From: Polyporus tsugae
Lineage: Eukaryota; Basidiomycota; Agaricomycetes; Polyporales; Polyporaceae
Direction of reading: 5' to 3'
Assembly: GCA_024305745.1 (NCBI GenBank)
Contig: JAHRBS010000010.1
Coordinates: 131,501 to 195,500 of the forward strand
DNA length: 64,000 bases
Within the stretch, counting starts at the first letter, position 1. Every line of letters begins with the position of its first letter. The position numbers and the translations under genes were made by a program. The notes beneath the pieces are model-generated. The model saw nothing but the letters and a program-made list of their open reading frames with translations, was not told where the DNA came from and did not search any database. Shown here piece by piece: positions 19,504 to 33,415 of this stretch.

Positions 19504-22500
19504 GTTCCAATTAATGTCTACATCCTGTCCTCCATCCCAAGTGTGGAGATAGAGTCCATCCGGAGGTTTATATGTTCCTGTAATGGGATGCTCGGCGGCC
19601 CTCCGAATCGGTAAGCACACCTCCTAGCGCTCGCGAACCCTTGTTAACCGCATGCTCGTTTCTTCTTGTTATTCTCATGTTCTTCTTCCCAATGACATGT
19701 TTCCTTACGTGATATCCCTTGCAGGATAAAATGATGTACCGCGGGCCAGCTATTGGTGAGTCCCCAGCGTGTTTTTGGAGTGGGTCCCCGGAGTCCCGTT
19801 GTTGTGTCTAACCGTACAAGATCTCTGACATAACATATCCTCAGGCACTCGCCCCAACCCTGGAAGTTGTGCACGTCATATCTTTCGCCTCCCATGTTGT
19901 TACCGTGCCTGACTATCACGCCCTGGAACTTCGTCGGAGGCGAAGGAGTGCTCGCGAAGAATACGGACTAAGCATGCGCTTCAATGGTTTTGGTGCAAAC
20001 TATAGCTGACGTGCGTGTGTATCATCTACAGTCTAGATCTCACCACATGACCGACTGTGCTCGACGATGGTCTCGACAATCCGCACTGCCTCGGCATGGC
20101 AGGATTCACTCCGGGGCCTTTCTGACCACCCTTCTTCACGCCGCTTCTACTCCTCATGCAACAGTGGCTTTGGGAGGTTACGACATCAGGGTATGGTCTG
20201 TTTTCGGCTCGTCCACCCTTACAATGTCGCCGTGCCCCCTTTTGTCGCAACTGTATGGCTTGAGAACCATCTCATGGCGTATGGAAGTTCGCAAGAAGCA
20301 CGTATTCGAGTCCGGACGTGGGACCCAATCCTCTCCGGACCCTGTCGCTGCCGACAGCTTGCGGGTAGATGGTATCGCACGCCACGGTGTTGTCTCGTCT
20401 TCGAAAATCTGGTCCATATGGCCGGGGCGGTGATGTGGAGCTCGAGCTGGCATCTCTGCTTACGGACTGCCGTGCTTGTTCCCATGACCGTCTTTCAGGC
20501 TGGCGTGGGGGGGGGGCGGTCTGGAAGCGCGAGCTACGACATGAGTGCGTCATGCTCTACGTGTCTAACGCCTCCGAGTCGGTAGCCCACCGAAGCGTTC
20601 CGCATGCAGTTCGGATCATGTGAAGCAAGCAAGGTGGAGCGGCCGTTTTAGGTATCTCATACGTTGCCGCTTACAAGCTTCTGATACAGTGTGAGACGTC
20701 GGACGTCGAGATGGTCCGTTGGAGCGGTGGTTGCAGGGGCGCAGTGAGTAACGTTATTTGGTATTTTCTGGGATAACCAGCTTATGGATTCGTTTGCGCC
20801 TCCGCAGGCCGGCATGGGACCGGTGAAACAATCCGCAGAAGAAACGCGGGCAGGAGCCTGACGAGACGAACCGGAAATTCGACCACGACTTGAAGCGTTG
20901 CCGGCTGATCCACCTTCTCCCTCCGTGATTTTTCGCTTCGCGTCGAAGCCGCGCTATCGGGCGATGGCCTCTCCAAACGACTCCAGGTAAGCCATTTATC
21001 TGATATTTGCCGTTCACCACGCTGAGATAGGCCTTGAAACGGCAAGGAACGGGATGGATATAGTGGAGTAAATGGTCGAAACGTATGTCAGCTCGACAGG
21101 GAAACTGACCGTTCCTCTTCGTTACTATGGTTGTGCGCCACACGCACGACCCGGATACATCCAGGGATGTAACAACGAAATCTTTGCAGGATGGGTTTCC
21201 GGTCACAGAACCCTCGAGTGTCGTGCTCCATATCCGCCGGTTGTGCACCGCATCATTCCCTCCAAGTTTTCTCGCGGACGCCCGATCGATCGTGAGGGTA
21301 TCCCCGGGCGCCGCAATTTTTTCAGAAGCCTCCTCGGCACTCCCCTTGGCTTTTGACGGACAGAAGGTGCGATGCGTTGTACTGCCCACTCGCCCGTCCC
21401 TCTCTTCACCCGCGCACTGTTCCCCTTCTCATGGCTGTGCACAGGCGTTGCATCTATTCGTCCCCGCTCAAGCTTCGCTCTGGGTTGGCGTGATCGTCCT
21501 TGTCCGGACAGTCTCTCTCCGAGGTTCCCAGGGGCTGTGAGATGGATAGGTTGGCAAGTCTTCGCTCTACTCTCCGTTCCCAAACCTCCCTGACTCAACT
21601 GGCACTGGTCGAACGATCTCCTCGCAAAGTGCGTTTTGGTCGTATCGTGCCTCCAGATCGGGGTAGCGTCCACAAACGCTCTTTGGGTGAGCTGGAGAGT
21701 ATGTTCTCTATACCGATGAATGACAGTGGTTCGTATAGTGTCAATCGAAGTATGCTCAGCGAGTTTCTGGGTGGGATTCATATGCGAAGTTGTGCGATAT
21801 CCTGTCAGGTCGAAGCGTGTGCAGCATCCGTCACCGCTCTGTGATGACGATCAAGTTAGAGGAATGCTCCAAGAGCGTGCGATCGGTGACTGCGGTTCTT
21901 CCCCGGTCACCTCACCTCGGCGTCGCGACGTCAGTTCAGCGACTGGGGTCAAATGACTCTACGATGGGCGGACTTCGCCACCCCTCATAGCTCTTAATTA
22001 CCCAGCGAGGGCAGGTTCGGCGGGCTTTACCTCATAAGTAGACAGTTCCGAGGCCGCATCGGGGGAAGGAACGGGTTGATTAACGTTATGCCTCCGTAGT
22101 AACTCTCCTCCATTGACTTCAGCTTCGCTGCAGCTGCCAACGAGGTTTTCAGAATGGACGCCGATCCGTTTTCTCTGGAATATTGGCTCAGCGATACTGG
22201 CACGCCCCCGCCAACCTTGACCGCTGTCGGACTCGTGATCCACTCTCAGGAAGGACCCGTCACACACGGCGTGAAATGTCCATGTTCGCCATTCCAACTG
22301 CAGTCCTCGAATAGCCATTCTCTGTCAATAACCGCCGGGCTCCATCTTAGCAGAGAGGCTCGAAATCTGGCGCTGGCGCACGAGGCGATACGGTGTGTAG
22401 TAGCACGGGGAATCCGATTGCTGCCTACATCGTCCGACAAGGTTCATGGGAATATATTCTTCCGCGGGCCGATTTGCGGATAGGTTCCGCCGTGCAGTCG

Positions 22501-25500
22501 GCGGCAGTATGGCGCCAGGGCAAGTGTACATGTACTGGGGCTATGGCTAGACAGGCACATTAGTACCTCCTGACTTTGTGCATTCCGGACACGAGAAACT
22601 GTACAAACAGAGGTAGCATCTTCACAGCCAGTCGAGTCCGAGGGCATTCATATATGACTCGTTTCGTCGATGCCCACTGAAGTCTCAAGAGGTCGCGAAG
22701 TCCCGGCGGAAGCCTCGAAACTGTGGGTTGTACTTCAGTCGCACAGGTTCCCGACAGATATATTGTGTTCACTTGCTTTTGATTGGATTCCTCAATGCCC
22801 GTTGATGCCTCACAAACGTTGTTACGATTGTCATGGCATTGACTCTGAGTAGTAGCAAGTTCCGACGGCGAGGGGCCGTCCGGAGAACCTTGAAGTTGAA
22901 CTAGTAGTAGACTCTTCAAATAGTCACACATCGTCGGAAAAGCAGGCCCATGGGCTCCACCTTTCCGCAAGTGGTTAGGTGGCAGGGATTATCATTTTTC
23001 TGTTCTTTTCAGACTTCTTCCGAGCATGCGCAGCCGGCGTTCGATATCCAAAGCACCGCCACATCCAATTCGGTTGGGCGCGCATCGGCAAATTTCCTCG
23101 TGCCATGTTCCCTTCGACATCCTCGAAAACCATTTTCACTCTACTGTTTCATTCTATAAAGTCGATTAACTTCTGCGATATACGTTACTCGACTAATAGA
23201 TCGCTTGCCGCTTTTCAAATTCGTGGCACTCTGGCAGTCCGACGACTACCGTGGAAATTCCACGATTATCACAACATCCCAACGCGCATTCGTCAAATGG
23301 GCACCTTCCCTTCATTCAATGCATATGTAGAGCTGCAAGGCTTCCATGGTGTGTGTATCGACTTTTCATTCTAACTGTCACTCGGGAAGGGCGCGTTGCT
23401 AACCAGGTCTTGATGGGTCTGTCACCTATCGGGAATGATGTTCACGCGTACGGAGTGGCACACAGATATGGCCGACCGTCATTCGATTCTACACTTTCTC
23501 CCGCAGTTGTCTCAACAAGCCCGATCGTCTCGGATCTCAAACCACAACATGGGAATGATGACAGGCGTGGCATGCGCTCGCGTCTGGCTCCGGACAGATA
23601 TTCGTCGTAAAGTGGAGGGCCTCTTACTATCTCTTCGCCACCGGAGTCTGCATGGGGTGCACGATTAGCCACAAAAGGTTATCTTTCAATCTCTGTCGTT
23701 CTATTCTATCAATACCAGACTTTCTCAGATGAACTGTCAGCACAGTCGACAGAGATGTAGTGACCCATCATCGGTCATCCCCTCGATGTAAGTTTCCCCC
23801 TTCTATCAACCAACCGTGGGGGCGTTCGAATTCTGACGAACCTTAAGTTGAAATCTCTCGTCGGCCTCAGCTCTCCGCCCGCGATCAACACGCGGAGATC
23901 TGGGTGACAAGATTCGCACTCCATCGCGAACAGCCCCCAATTGGCATCTGTATCAGCCGTTCCGCGGCACCGATTCTGCTGTACTTGGGGATGCGACTAA
24001 TCTTCTTCCAATTCTGACTCGTTTCCTCGCAGGCACAGTGCTCGGATGACCGACTTCAGACCCTGAAGACTTGCGCAGTGCACTTGCCTCAACTATTCCC
24101 CGACATCGCTTCCTGGCGTTGTAGCCCAAGCAAGTCGGAGTCCCCGTTGTGGTTGGGCGACAGCCCCTATAACTGTTAAAATATGCTCGGGAGGGTGCGG
24201 ATTTGGAAGGACAGCTTCCACAACGCTGAGTCGACAAACCATCTCCATCTTCCATTCCTCGATTCCAGCGCGACGGGACACTCCCACCCAACGTTAGACT
24301 ACGCATCTATCCTATGGCCACGCCGCCGCCGCTGCCGTGCACGCCGCAAGGTCTTCTATCAATTATCGAGTCTGGCTTGGCACTGCTATCCAAAGCATCG
24401 CTGTATCCGCAATAGCCTAGTCAAGGACAGGCGAGTCATCCTTGCATCATGGCTGCCACAGATCCATAGCTCTTCTCTTCTGAGTGTTCGTGCACGCGCC
24501 GTCGTACCGTGCAGGGCTGTCCTCTGAACCCTCCCACGATAGGGCACATCCACAGGTAGTGACGGCGGGAGAGGTTCAAGTTTTGTTCAGCCCTGTCCTG
24601 GCATCTTTGCTGCCTTTGCGTCAGGTACCCCCAGCACAATACATAAGCACTGCCAACGTCGAGGGGCTCGAAGTGACTGGTGGTTCGACATTTACTACTG
24701 ACGCGCTCCTTCGTGTCCGACAGTATCGACCCATTATCGTTCGAGTTCGCCTAGCGATATACCAGCTGACTCTGCCGAAGAATGCCCCAGGCCTACTAGG
24801 TATCGCGCTCCCCGGACTCGGAGCATGTCCGCCACCATTCGCTTGCATGCAGCAAGCGGGAAAGGCAACGGCCAAGGAAGGGCGTCCCCTCCACAAACTT
24901 GTCACTGTTGTGGACAACATCGGCTGGGTATCTACTATCGACGGCATTTGCGCTTCATGATGCCGATACAAGCTTTTCTTCCGAGAACGAAGTCGTCTTG
25001 GACACCCGGGATCCAGGCGACCGTCTTTCGCACTTAATGAAGTTTCGGGTAGTACTAATGCAGCTGCATTCACGCCTGTCCGAGTCTCACCGTATATCAT
25101 ACGCGTAAACCGTAGAGGAGGACGGCGGGTGTAGACCTTCCCCGGGCATTCTCCACAAACGACGGCAGTGTATTTTTAACATCCTTTCCCGAGGCAGAAG
25201 GTCAATTGCCTCTCCTCAACGCTTTTGCTCACACGATATCCGAGCACTGGGCGAGAGGGTGTCACATTGGTCAAGTGCGATTTTTTTTAATCAGTGTAAG
25301 ATACAAAAGTCATAACCGAGCAACAGACTTGTGTCTAACGATCGAAAGCATGAGGACCCGGGTCCCGGGGTACATATACATAACAGCTGGACGATAGCAA
25401 CCAACCAAGTGGGAGCCGACGACATAAGTTAACGACACATAAGTGATACAGTCAGACATTCGGTTATCCGAGGATCGTCTGTGGAGAGGGCAGAGTGCAG

Positions 25501-25720
25501 CGGGGGCAATGAATTCGGAGAGCGATATGTGACACGATCGAGTACGGACGAAACTTCTGCCAGTGGTTTACCGTTCTAGTAGTGACTTCTTCTTCGCACC
25601 TCGGGCGGGCGTTCGAGTTCCACGAACAAGCGTCGCCCCCTTATTGTTAATTGCCGTGCGGGCGCACGTTGGCTCCAACCGTACCCCAGCGCCGGAGATC
25701 CAGGCTCAGGCTCGGCTCGC
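19504..25720. other. Gene-poor stretch, no intact gene recognised
   Basis: Frames here are short and overlap on both strands; none has a start, splice signals and domain content that agree. Around 20.1-20.5 kb the plus strand has scattered WD40-like words (IRVWSV, VRTWDP) in shifted frames, which could be a very decayed WD-repeat gene. The longest minus-strand frame (20754-21389) has no recognisable domain. Confidence 0.4.
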
Positions 25721-26953
25721 TCACCGGTGTTTGGGCGAGACTCGGGTGCCAGGGGATGGGGCCTGTTCCTGTTGGAAGGCGGCTGGGCGAAGCGCGGGTG
25801 CCGGCGCCCCGTCACAGTAGCACCCCGGCACCGTGCACGCGCGCGGCCGCGCCGACGGGCGATCCTGGGCGCGGGGAAGCACGACGATCGAGCGCGATCG
25901 GCGCGCGCGGGCGGCGGATGGAGCGCATGATGACGATGAAGACTGAGACTCCGCGGTGTCGAACAGACCGTCGTCTGTGTGCGAAGGCGAGGACGGCAGG
26001 GACGAGGACGAGGACGGGCTGCTCGGGCTGTAGTAGAGACGCGCCGGAGCCTCCGGGGTGTGATAGGGAGAGGTGGGGTAGGGCGGGGCCTGCGCGGTCA
26101 TGGCTGCGCCCTCGCGATGATTTCTGTAGTGTCGCCGCATGTTGGAGTTGACACTGAAGCGACGCGTGCATCCTGGGAAGGGGCATTTGAATGCTGAAGA
26201 GGATGGTCAGACGGCGGCAAGCGTTCGAGTATGCGTGTACACGTACGTTGGGCACCGGTGTGTGAGTTCATGTGAATCATCAAGCTGCTCGGACGGTTGA
26301 ACCGTCGATGACAGATACCGCAGCCGTGCCTGCGGTCGTCGTCCGGAGGGCACTGGTCGGTGGAGAGGACGTAGGTTGGAAGGTCCATCATGGCGAGGTT
26401 TTCATGGGCGGTGCTCAGCCGACCGTGCTCATGGGTAGGCTCGACACGGGTATTAAAAAGGCGCGACCCGATGCGAAGACCGGGAAGGTGATCTTCGAAT
26501 GCCTTTCCAGCCATTTCTGGGAGCCGAGACGGCCCTGAAGCATGGATATCCGGGTATGGAGCACTGCGAGTAGCACCACGGGAGCACATCTTCGGAGAGC
26601 GAGGAGATGGGATGGACGGAGAGCATGATGAACGAAGGATGGGCTCGTGGAGAGAGGGGACTTTTGAATCGCGAGCCTGCCACATTAAACAAATCAGCAA
26701 CTGTGGCGCAACGCGTCTGAACCTTAGACCCGATACACACCATGCGCTGCGATGCTGAGACACTTGCAGTAGCGACGTTCTGCAAAATCTCTGGGGATTG
26801 TAGCCGAAGTTTGTCGAAGTCGCGATCTTTTGAAGCAATTACAAGTCAGGCGCTGGAAGGGACGAGTAGTGCGAGACGCCAACACGAACCAGAAAGCAAG
26901 TCTTGAATGCTGGGAAGTACAGGGCGATCGTTTTGAGAGGTTGAGCTAGCCAT
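25721..26953 (-). CDS. C2H2 zinc-finger protein (two tandem fingers)
   Basis: Two C2H2 fingers are joined across an intron at 26194-26246 (GTACGT...TTCAG). The upstream exon ends with finger 1 (CGICHRRFNRP...HMNSH) plus the linker TGAQ. The last exon (25721-26193) begins with finger 2 (FKCPFPGCTRRFSVNSNM...HYRNH), followed by a Ser/Pro-rich tail of about 130 residues. The finger-1 exon opens at an AG at 26677 (exon start 26676, ARDSKVPSLHEP). A likely first exon starts at ATG 26953 (MASSTSQNDRPVLPSIQ) and ends near 26890. The phases require at least one more small exon between 26890 and 26677 that I could not fix. The product is probably a nuclear DNA-binding regulator; its targets are unknown. 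Confidence 0.8.
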
Positions 26954-27045
26954 AGTTGGAAGCGGATAGAGAGCCAGATGACCCAGGGAGTGCAGGGGGA
27001 GAGATCGTCGATGGGACTGAGCTCACTGCGCCTCGGGAGGAAGGG

Positions 27046-27052
27046 TTATATA
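27046..27052 (-). promoter_or_regulatory. TATA-like box upstream of the C2H2 gene
   Basis: The minus strand reads TATATAA about 95 bases upstream of the proposed ATG at 26953, a plausible core promoter position. Confidence 0.45.
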
Positions 27053-30000
27053 CGGGTGCGGCACGCAGTGCCACTTCCCGAAGAACAATCAATTGTGGAT
27101 CCCCTCAGCGTTGGGGTCCTGGTGCGCACCATTTCCATATCAAGCACCAGCGCCCGAGAAGACGGGCGAAAAGGCGTGAGAGAACCTCCAGAGGGGGGTG
27201 AACGTCCGGTGGTCCAGATGGGCGGATAACGCGCTGACGGCCCTGTTCTCGGTGAGAGAGAACGTTCTGCACATCACAAGCCCCAGCGTCACCACCTCCG
27301 GCTGTGCGTTGTGATCGGGGCACCAGCCGCCCACGAATCTAAAGGATTTGCGATACCCGCAGAGCTAGGATTCGCAGCACTGGCCGAGTGTGAGCGTGAT
27401 ACGCACAGGCCGCGTGGTGCCACCCCTGTACGGCATTTGGGTCGATGTGTGTAATGGCACTTCTGCACCTGCATCTCACCCAAATGTCGAATCAATCGGA
27501 GGGACAGTTGCTGATTATGAACTGGATCGGGCATCGACACCATGCGTGACAGCCTATACAACGAAAATATTAAGTATTTGGTTGAACGACCACATTCGAG
27601 GACGATCCTACCACTGACCGTGCGCTAACTCGGAACCATATTCGCCTGTGATGGGAGATAGCTGTTGGGAATGTCCCCCACTTCGCCGTGCGGCAGCATT
27701 ACGCATCCTGAGAATTCGACCACGACGTCCCGAAGCGAGAGGTCCGGGGGTTCTTCGCTCTCTGGATGCGTAAAAGGAGCACATGGGGCGCGAATGGACC
27801 GGGATATTGGATAACATATCGCACCCGATGGGCCAGACTCCTGCTATCGCCAACCGCGTACAGCATCGAACCATCGTCGCATTGCGGCGGGGCTGAGGCT
27901 GGCTTGTAACAGAACTTTAAGTACAGAAGAACGTCTTCTCGAGACCTTGAGTTTCCTGGGAGCGTTGGTTCCTCAGCTATGATTTGATCGGGCGATAGAA
28001 TTCTATCCCGCGATCACTCACTAGTACTGCTCGCTAGGCTCTAGCACTGGTCCGGAGAGTCCTTAGCCGGAGGAAGGTCCTGATGATGCAGACCGGACAT
28101 GAGCGCAAGGAATGGAAGACAGCGGCCGGCTCTGGAGGCCGCGAGGTCGGAATGGGATGCTCAGGTGACAGGTCCGGGCACCTGTTAAGACACCGGTGTA
28201 CGGCGAGTCGCACCAGTGACCGCACCTCTGAGCTCAGCTCCACCCCATTTCCTCAGCGCTGGAACAGCGATGATTCCTCCGACCGGAGGTCTGCATTAAG
28301 TAGGCAGCCCCCTCCATCCCGCGTACTATCCACGTCCACGGATTCAATGATGGAACCTTAATTGCGATAGTGCGCTTCTGGGGGAGTCTGGTGGCGGTCG
28401 GGACGTATCCGAGTCATTTACTCCGGGCACCTGGCGGCCGTCAAAAAGAGACCACATACCCTGTGCACAGCAATGGTGCGCTGCAGGAGCCTGCGCCGCA
28501 AAACAGAGAAAGTTGGGAGAACGAGCGGGGATGTCGATGGCAATTGCGGCGAATCTCGGCAGCACCCCCTCTCATCGTTCGGATGACTCGCTGCCTTCTA
28601 GATTCATTCATAGGTATGCCTCTTGAGCGAGTTCAGAACAAGGCTTCTCCTGCAAGACGTGTTTCAGCGTGTGATCCTAGGGATGTTATGCTCGGCCAAG
28701 GCACTACAGGCCTGACGAACTCAGCGGCGGTTCCGCGATACAGACACATACCCAAAGAGGTGCCACATCATGTTGGATAGAATCGGGAAGCCGTGGAACC
28801 CTTCTCCGATGCGCAGTGCGGCGTGCTCGCCGATGTGCAGTGCGAGCGGTGAACATCACATTTTGACACTTGGCGCGGCATTGCTATCTTGGGAGAACTT
28901 GCCGATAGCTACGCATAACAATCTCGGATTCAATATCGAGGACAGTTGGGAATACGGAAACTTACCTCGCGGAGCGTTCCGATCTTTTGCTTCGTAGATC
29001 TGTGTTGAAGTCAGGGACGAAAATCGGTCAAATTACTTAGGTCCAAAGAAACACTCGCCAGCTTCTATCGGCTCGTAGTTTATTCACCGTTCCTTCTGTC
29101 GGATATGCGGTTCGACTGACGTAGTTCCTAGTTGAGATGTCCAAGTTGTGGAGACGGGAGGTCCTTGAGCCTGAAGGGTAGATGCTCGGAAGGGGGCGCC
29201 GCGAAAATATACTAGCTATCAAAAGTAAACATGAACACCCAAATAAAAATGATGCAACAACCATAGGCGCACCAGTGGACGACTAACGCCTTGAATGGCG
29301 ACGTTGTGGTGTACACTGAACTCCTGGGGAGTCGGACTCTGGCTGGAGTGACTCTGCAAAACGTTGCGCGTCAGCTCCAGTACAAGAATTTCCAATTCCG
29401 GTCTCTAAACAACTCGCCGGCTTTCCCACCCGTGTGAATGGGCGCTGATTCGATCCTCCTCGAGGCAGTCAGCCACGTCCGACTCGCATTGCGGCTTATG
29501 CTGCTGGCAATGAGTAGATGCGCAACGGCAGCGGTGCGGCCAGTAACGTCAATATGCCTTCAGCTAACCGCCAACATGCTCTGGTGTGGGTTTCTCAAAG
29601 GAGCTAAGTATGGTGTCTCTCGAACATCTCCTGCGCCTGAGTGCCTCTTGGAGTGCTCACTGGCAACCATGACCCCGTTGCAGAAGTCGGGCTGTCCGAG
29701 AACCCGCCTCGGGTACCCTGAGCACCGGAGGAGCGTGGGGCTCGAAGACCAGTACGTGAGAGCGCAAAGGTCATGCCCGCGGAACGAACCGAAGGGAAGG
29801 ACATGGGCTGGACTCGCGGCACGCGGCAGAAGCACGCATACGCATACATAACGGCGCCTGAAGGAATGCCCGACAGGCACTCGGTGGAAGTACCGAACTC
29901 GGGTGTGGAGTATCTCGAGCACCAATAGTCCCGAGATTAACACTAGCCTCGTGTACTAGGCGTTTGATGCTGCGTTTGGCGACTGGGGGAGGAGCAGTCC

Positions 30001-31661
30001 GACGGCACCATTCGGAATGCAGGTTTCAGCGGAGGCCGAGTTGCACCGTCGCGCCGTGGGTTCCGGGTCACGGATGGTGGGTAGAAGAGACGATGTCGCA
30101 CAGAAATCCCTAAAACCGATGAACAAGCGTTAACGTACAGCAGGACAGTGCAAGCGAATGCTCAAACGCGCATGGAAGGCGATCTACGTGGTTCGTAGCG
30201 CCGGCGTTGTTGCTTGTGAAGTTCAGCGGCATGCATAGCGCCACCTGAGGCGTGAGGCGTGAGGCTCACGGGCATTTCTACCTCCGTGTTCCATGGATAT
30301 CTTGTAATCTTGCGAAGTCCTCTGTTATCATGTCAAGCATATGCAGTCCAGACTGCTACCCGCTCGACGAGAACTGGATTCGAGGAAGATCGCAGCTGAT
30401 GGCGATGAAAACAAGGAGGCAACTTCGGGCCTACAACGCTCGCGAAGGACACCGCATGGATTTTCCCGTCGCCCACAGAGACCGACCGCCGTATGGTAGC
30501 ATGGAAAGGATTACTACTCACCGCTGTGAACCTGCAGTGAAGGTCTCCTCAAAGACGGGGACAACTGGTCTTCCGGGGACTTTTGAATTTTTGTGAACCA
30601 ATACCAGCGGGTGGATCGGAAGAAAATTGGCACCGTTACCCCAAAGACTGTATGGAGGCCCGTTTTGATCAAATCACCGGCGGGGTTTGAGAGCGAAAGC
30701 TCGTAGTGGAAGCCTAATGTAAGCTGCGCACTCGGACATAGGATGGAAGACGCACCAGGCCTGCCAACACCGGGTTATCGTCCCATATGCAGTATGTCAA
30801 AATGTTTTTAATGTCAAACGGATACTGCTAGTGCGCCGCGACTCCGACTCGGAGATGGCGGTTGTCAAGTTGCCGGTGTTCGAGGGGCATCCGGTAACGT
30901 GCGGTGGTTCAAGCTGCTGGTAGAAAATCCTGTATGTTTATCAGTATGTATTCTGGGCTGTTACAAGCAGGTACACAGTGACACACCACAGCGAGAGATT
31001 TCAAACAAGGGAGCGATTTCGAGGCTGACATGGACATCGCGAACGTCGGACGACGATGTGACAGGAGGTCACACTTGTGTCTCGTCAGTCATCACGCAAT
31101 CACGGATCGGCGACAACCGGAACTGGTGGGCGGCCCAGCCCGAGTGGGGCTCCTCGCGGACGACTTTCTTGCTCCGAGCCTCTGACCTCGACATGGGCTC
31201 CTTCAGCCTATGGGATTGCATAGGATCACATAGAGGATGCATTCGACGACTGAGGCTAGCAAATGTACGATTTATGCGTTTCTATTACGGCCCACGCTGA
31301 CGAGTACCAGTGTTTCCCACTGTTTAGAAAAGTTCAGACCGACTCGCCTTTGGAGCCACTCTGAAGCTTCTTAGTTTTCTGCCAGTCGCACGAGATGGTA
31401 TATCTGATGGGTGTCTTGGAATCCTGGGTACGTATCTTTCAGTCGGTACTATTCAGCTTTGTTTACACAATAGCCTTGTTCTCCTAAAGTCATTGTGGCA
31501 AGATCGAGTGATGTCCACATCTGGGCCACTAGCGACTATCTTCCACCCTCAAGTACCTCTCCCATTCCCTCAGTACGCCACACATCCATCTCACTGTCCT
31601 TGTCCTGCCACACACAAATAAGTCACCAGAGTCGCCACGTTGCATCCAACGATTCCTGGCA
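27053..31661. other. Stretch without a recognised gene
   Basis: About 4.6 kb of short overlapping frames. I recognised no domain, tRNA, terminal repeat or tandem array here. It probably consists of intergenic or decayed DNA. Confidence 0.4.
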
Positions 31662-33139
31662 ATGCTCATCCCAGATTCGCCGCCACAACGTGCTCAGTAC
31701 ACTGCAACTGTCGACCTTCTCAGTGGCTCTGACATTGAATCCTTTGTCAACGCGGTCTCCGCCAATGAAGTCGACATACCTTCCATCCTAGGTTTCCGTA
31801 TCTGTGCCGGCAACATCCCGCAGTCCATCGGGGATGCCTTCGCCACTTTCATCGTGAAGCATCGCGGGGTACTCAAGATCAACCACCTCGAGATCCACCA
31901 TGCGGAGGAGTTCCTCGGTTCAGCGCAACGCCTAGTCTATGCTTTTGCCGCTTGCATCACGATCGCGTACCTCACCCTTGGTGAGTTCGGCGATCTCGGG
32001 AGCGAACTACTAGTCAGGTCTCGGTTCAGCCTCATCTCCGCAAACCTGACGATGCCTGGCGATCTCGACGAGGAACTCGATTCGGAAGAAGATAATTCTG
32101 ATGACGACGACTCTGACAGCTCAAACGGCCAAAGAGATCCGGACTACCACGCGCGCCACAACCCGATCATCCTCCTCCGCAACTCACGCGGGACACTCGA
32201 GAGCCTCACAGGGTCGGGATGTAAGACGCTTTGCGCCAAAGCAAAGACGATCAAGGATCTGTCGTACAAGCAAGTCTACCCTCACGTCACGAACCTCGAG
32301 CTGCGTCAATGCAACAAAGTCCCCTTCGCGTTCCGCCTCGTCAACGCTTTTCCCAACCTGCGCACCCTGCACATCTCCTTCTCCCTCGACGCGATTATGG
32401 AGGTCGGCGATACGTCGAAGAGCTTCCGCGAGCGGCGCAGGATCAACCAGGACAAGCAGCGGGTGTTCGGGACGTGGAAGTCGCTCGAGGCGTGCTATGC
32501 CCCGCTCTTCGAGCACTATCTTCTAGGACTGACTTGTCACGTCAAGGAGCTCCACATCCTTGGCGACCACATGGATCCCGACATGTTCGTCCAGGTCATC
32601 CGGCGCACGCAGCCAGCCCACCTCGGCTTGGACGGCTTGGACGCGGACGTCTTCAGATCCGGCCTCGCGGACGCTCTCGCACAGCTCGACGACGCCGTGA
32701 CCAAGCTAGAGAGTCTCGACATCGCGCTCGATCTCGGATCGACCTTGCGTCCCGACGAGGTCGACGTCGCGAAAACGCTGGTGAGCTACTTGTCACGACA
32801 GGTTGAAATGTCTCAAGTTTTGTTGACGAGCACCCGTCGCAGACAAACATGACGAGCGCACTGCAGCCTCTCCGGATCCGCTCTTTCAGTCTCTCCCTCG
32901 CGGTTTCCATTCACGGCAGGCCTCGCCCTCCACTGGAGCTCGTCCCAATGTGCGCTCAAGAACGATACCTCGAGGCCCTGGACTTGGACGCGCTCGCGAT
33001 GTGCGTCCGAAAGTCTGTCCATTCCTTGCAGACTGTCGCAATCACGTTGTCAGGGCACCCTACTCGCCCCCTCACGACCGCTACGCATGGAGCGGAGTGG
33101 AACACGGTCCCGATGTTGTGCGAGTCATCTGGCATATAA
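31662..33139 (+). CDS. F-box/LRR-like protein
   Basis: Two exons, 31662-32780 and 32843-33139, joined in phase 0 over a 62-bp intron (GTGAGC...CGCAG). The product has 471 residues. It begins MLIPDSPPQRAQ and has a strongly acidic stretch near residues 130-155 (DLDEELDSEEDNSDDDD). Leucine-rich, repeat-like segments follow (VTNLELRQCNKVPFAFRLVN, FPNLRTLHISFSL, VKELHILGD). Exon 2 corresponds in place and length to exon 2 of the gene at 60.8-62.3 kb, so both belong to one family that is greatly expanded in Agaricomycetes. A clear F-box is not evident at its N terminus. A role as a substrate adaptor of an SCF-type ubiquitin ligase is family inference only. Confidence 0.8.
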
Positions 33140-33415
33140 GATGCCGTGCGATGCGTTTCCGCCCATGTTCTGGGGTCTCGACTGTTGTTCCGTCATGAAA
33201 TGCATCCATTTTGCTTCCCGTTGTTTGGGGGAATACCCAACGCCTGCGCACTCTTAGGGTGCCCCACTCTTTTGTCTTAGCCATGTCGTACTTTTGGTAA
33301 GTCAACCGCCCATACTATTGGTGGTCGTGTTGGTTGAGTTCGAGCCTTGGCATATCTACGAAGCAGACTTGGACATGTAGCGTAGAGACAAGGCTATTGT
33401 CGTTCCAGTCGCGAA

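Noticed and set aside
20026..20600. WD40-like words (IRVWSV, VRTWDP) on the plus strand
   Set aside because: They lie in different frames with irregular spacing and no GH...WD pattern; too weak to call a gene, kept only as a possible relic.
20754..21389. 212-codon minus-strand frame
   Set aside because: No domain, no splice-supported extension and heavy overlap with other frames; likely chance.
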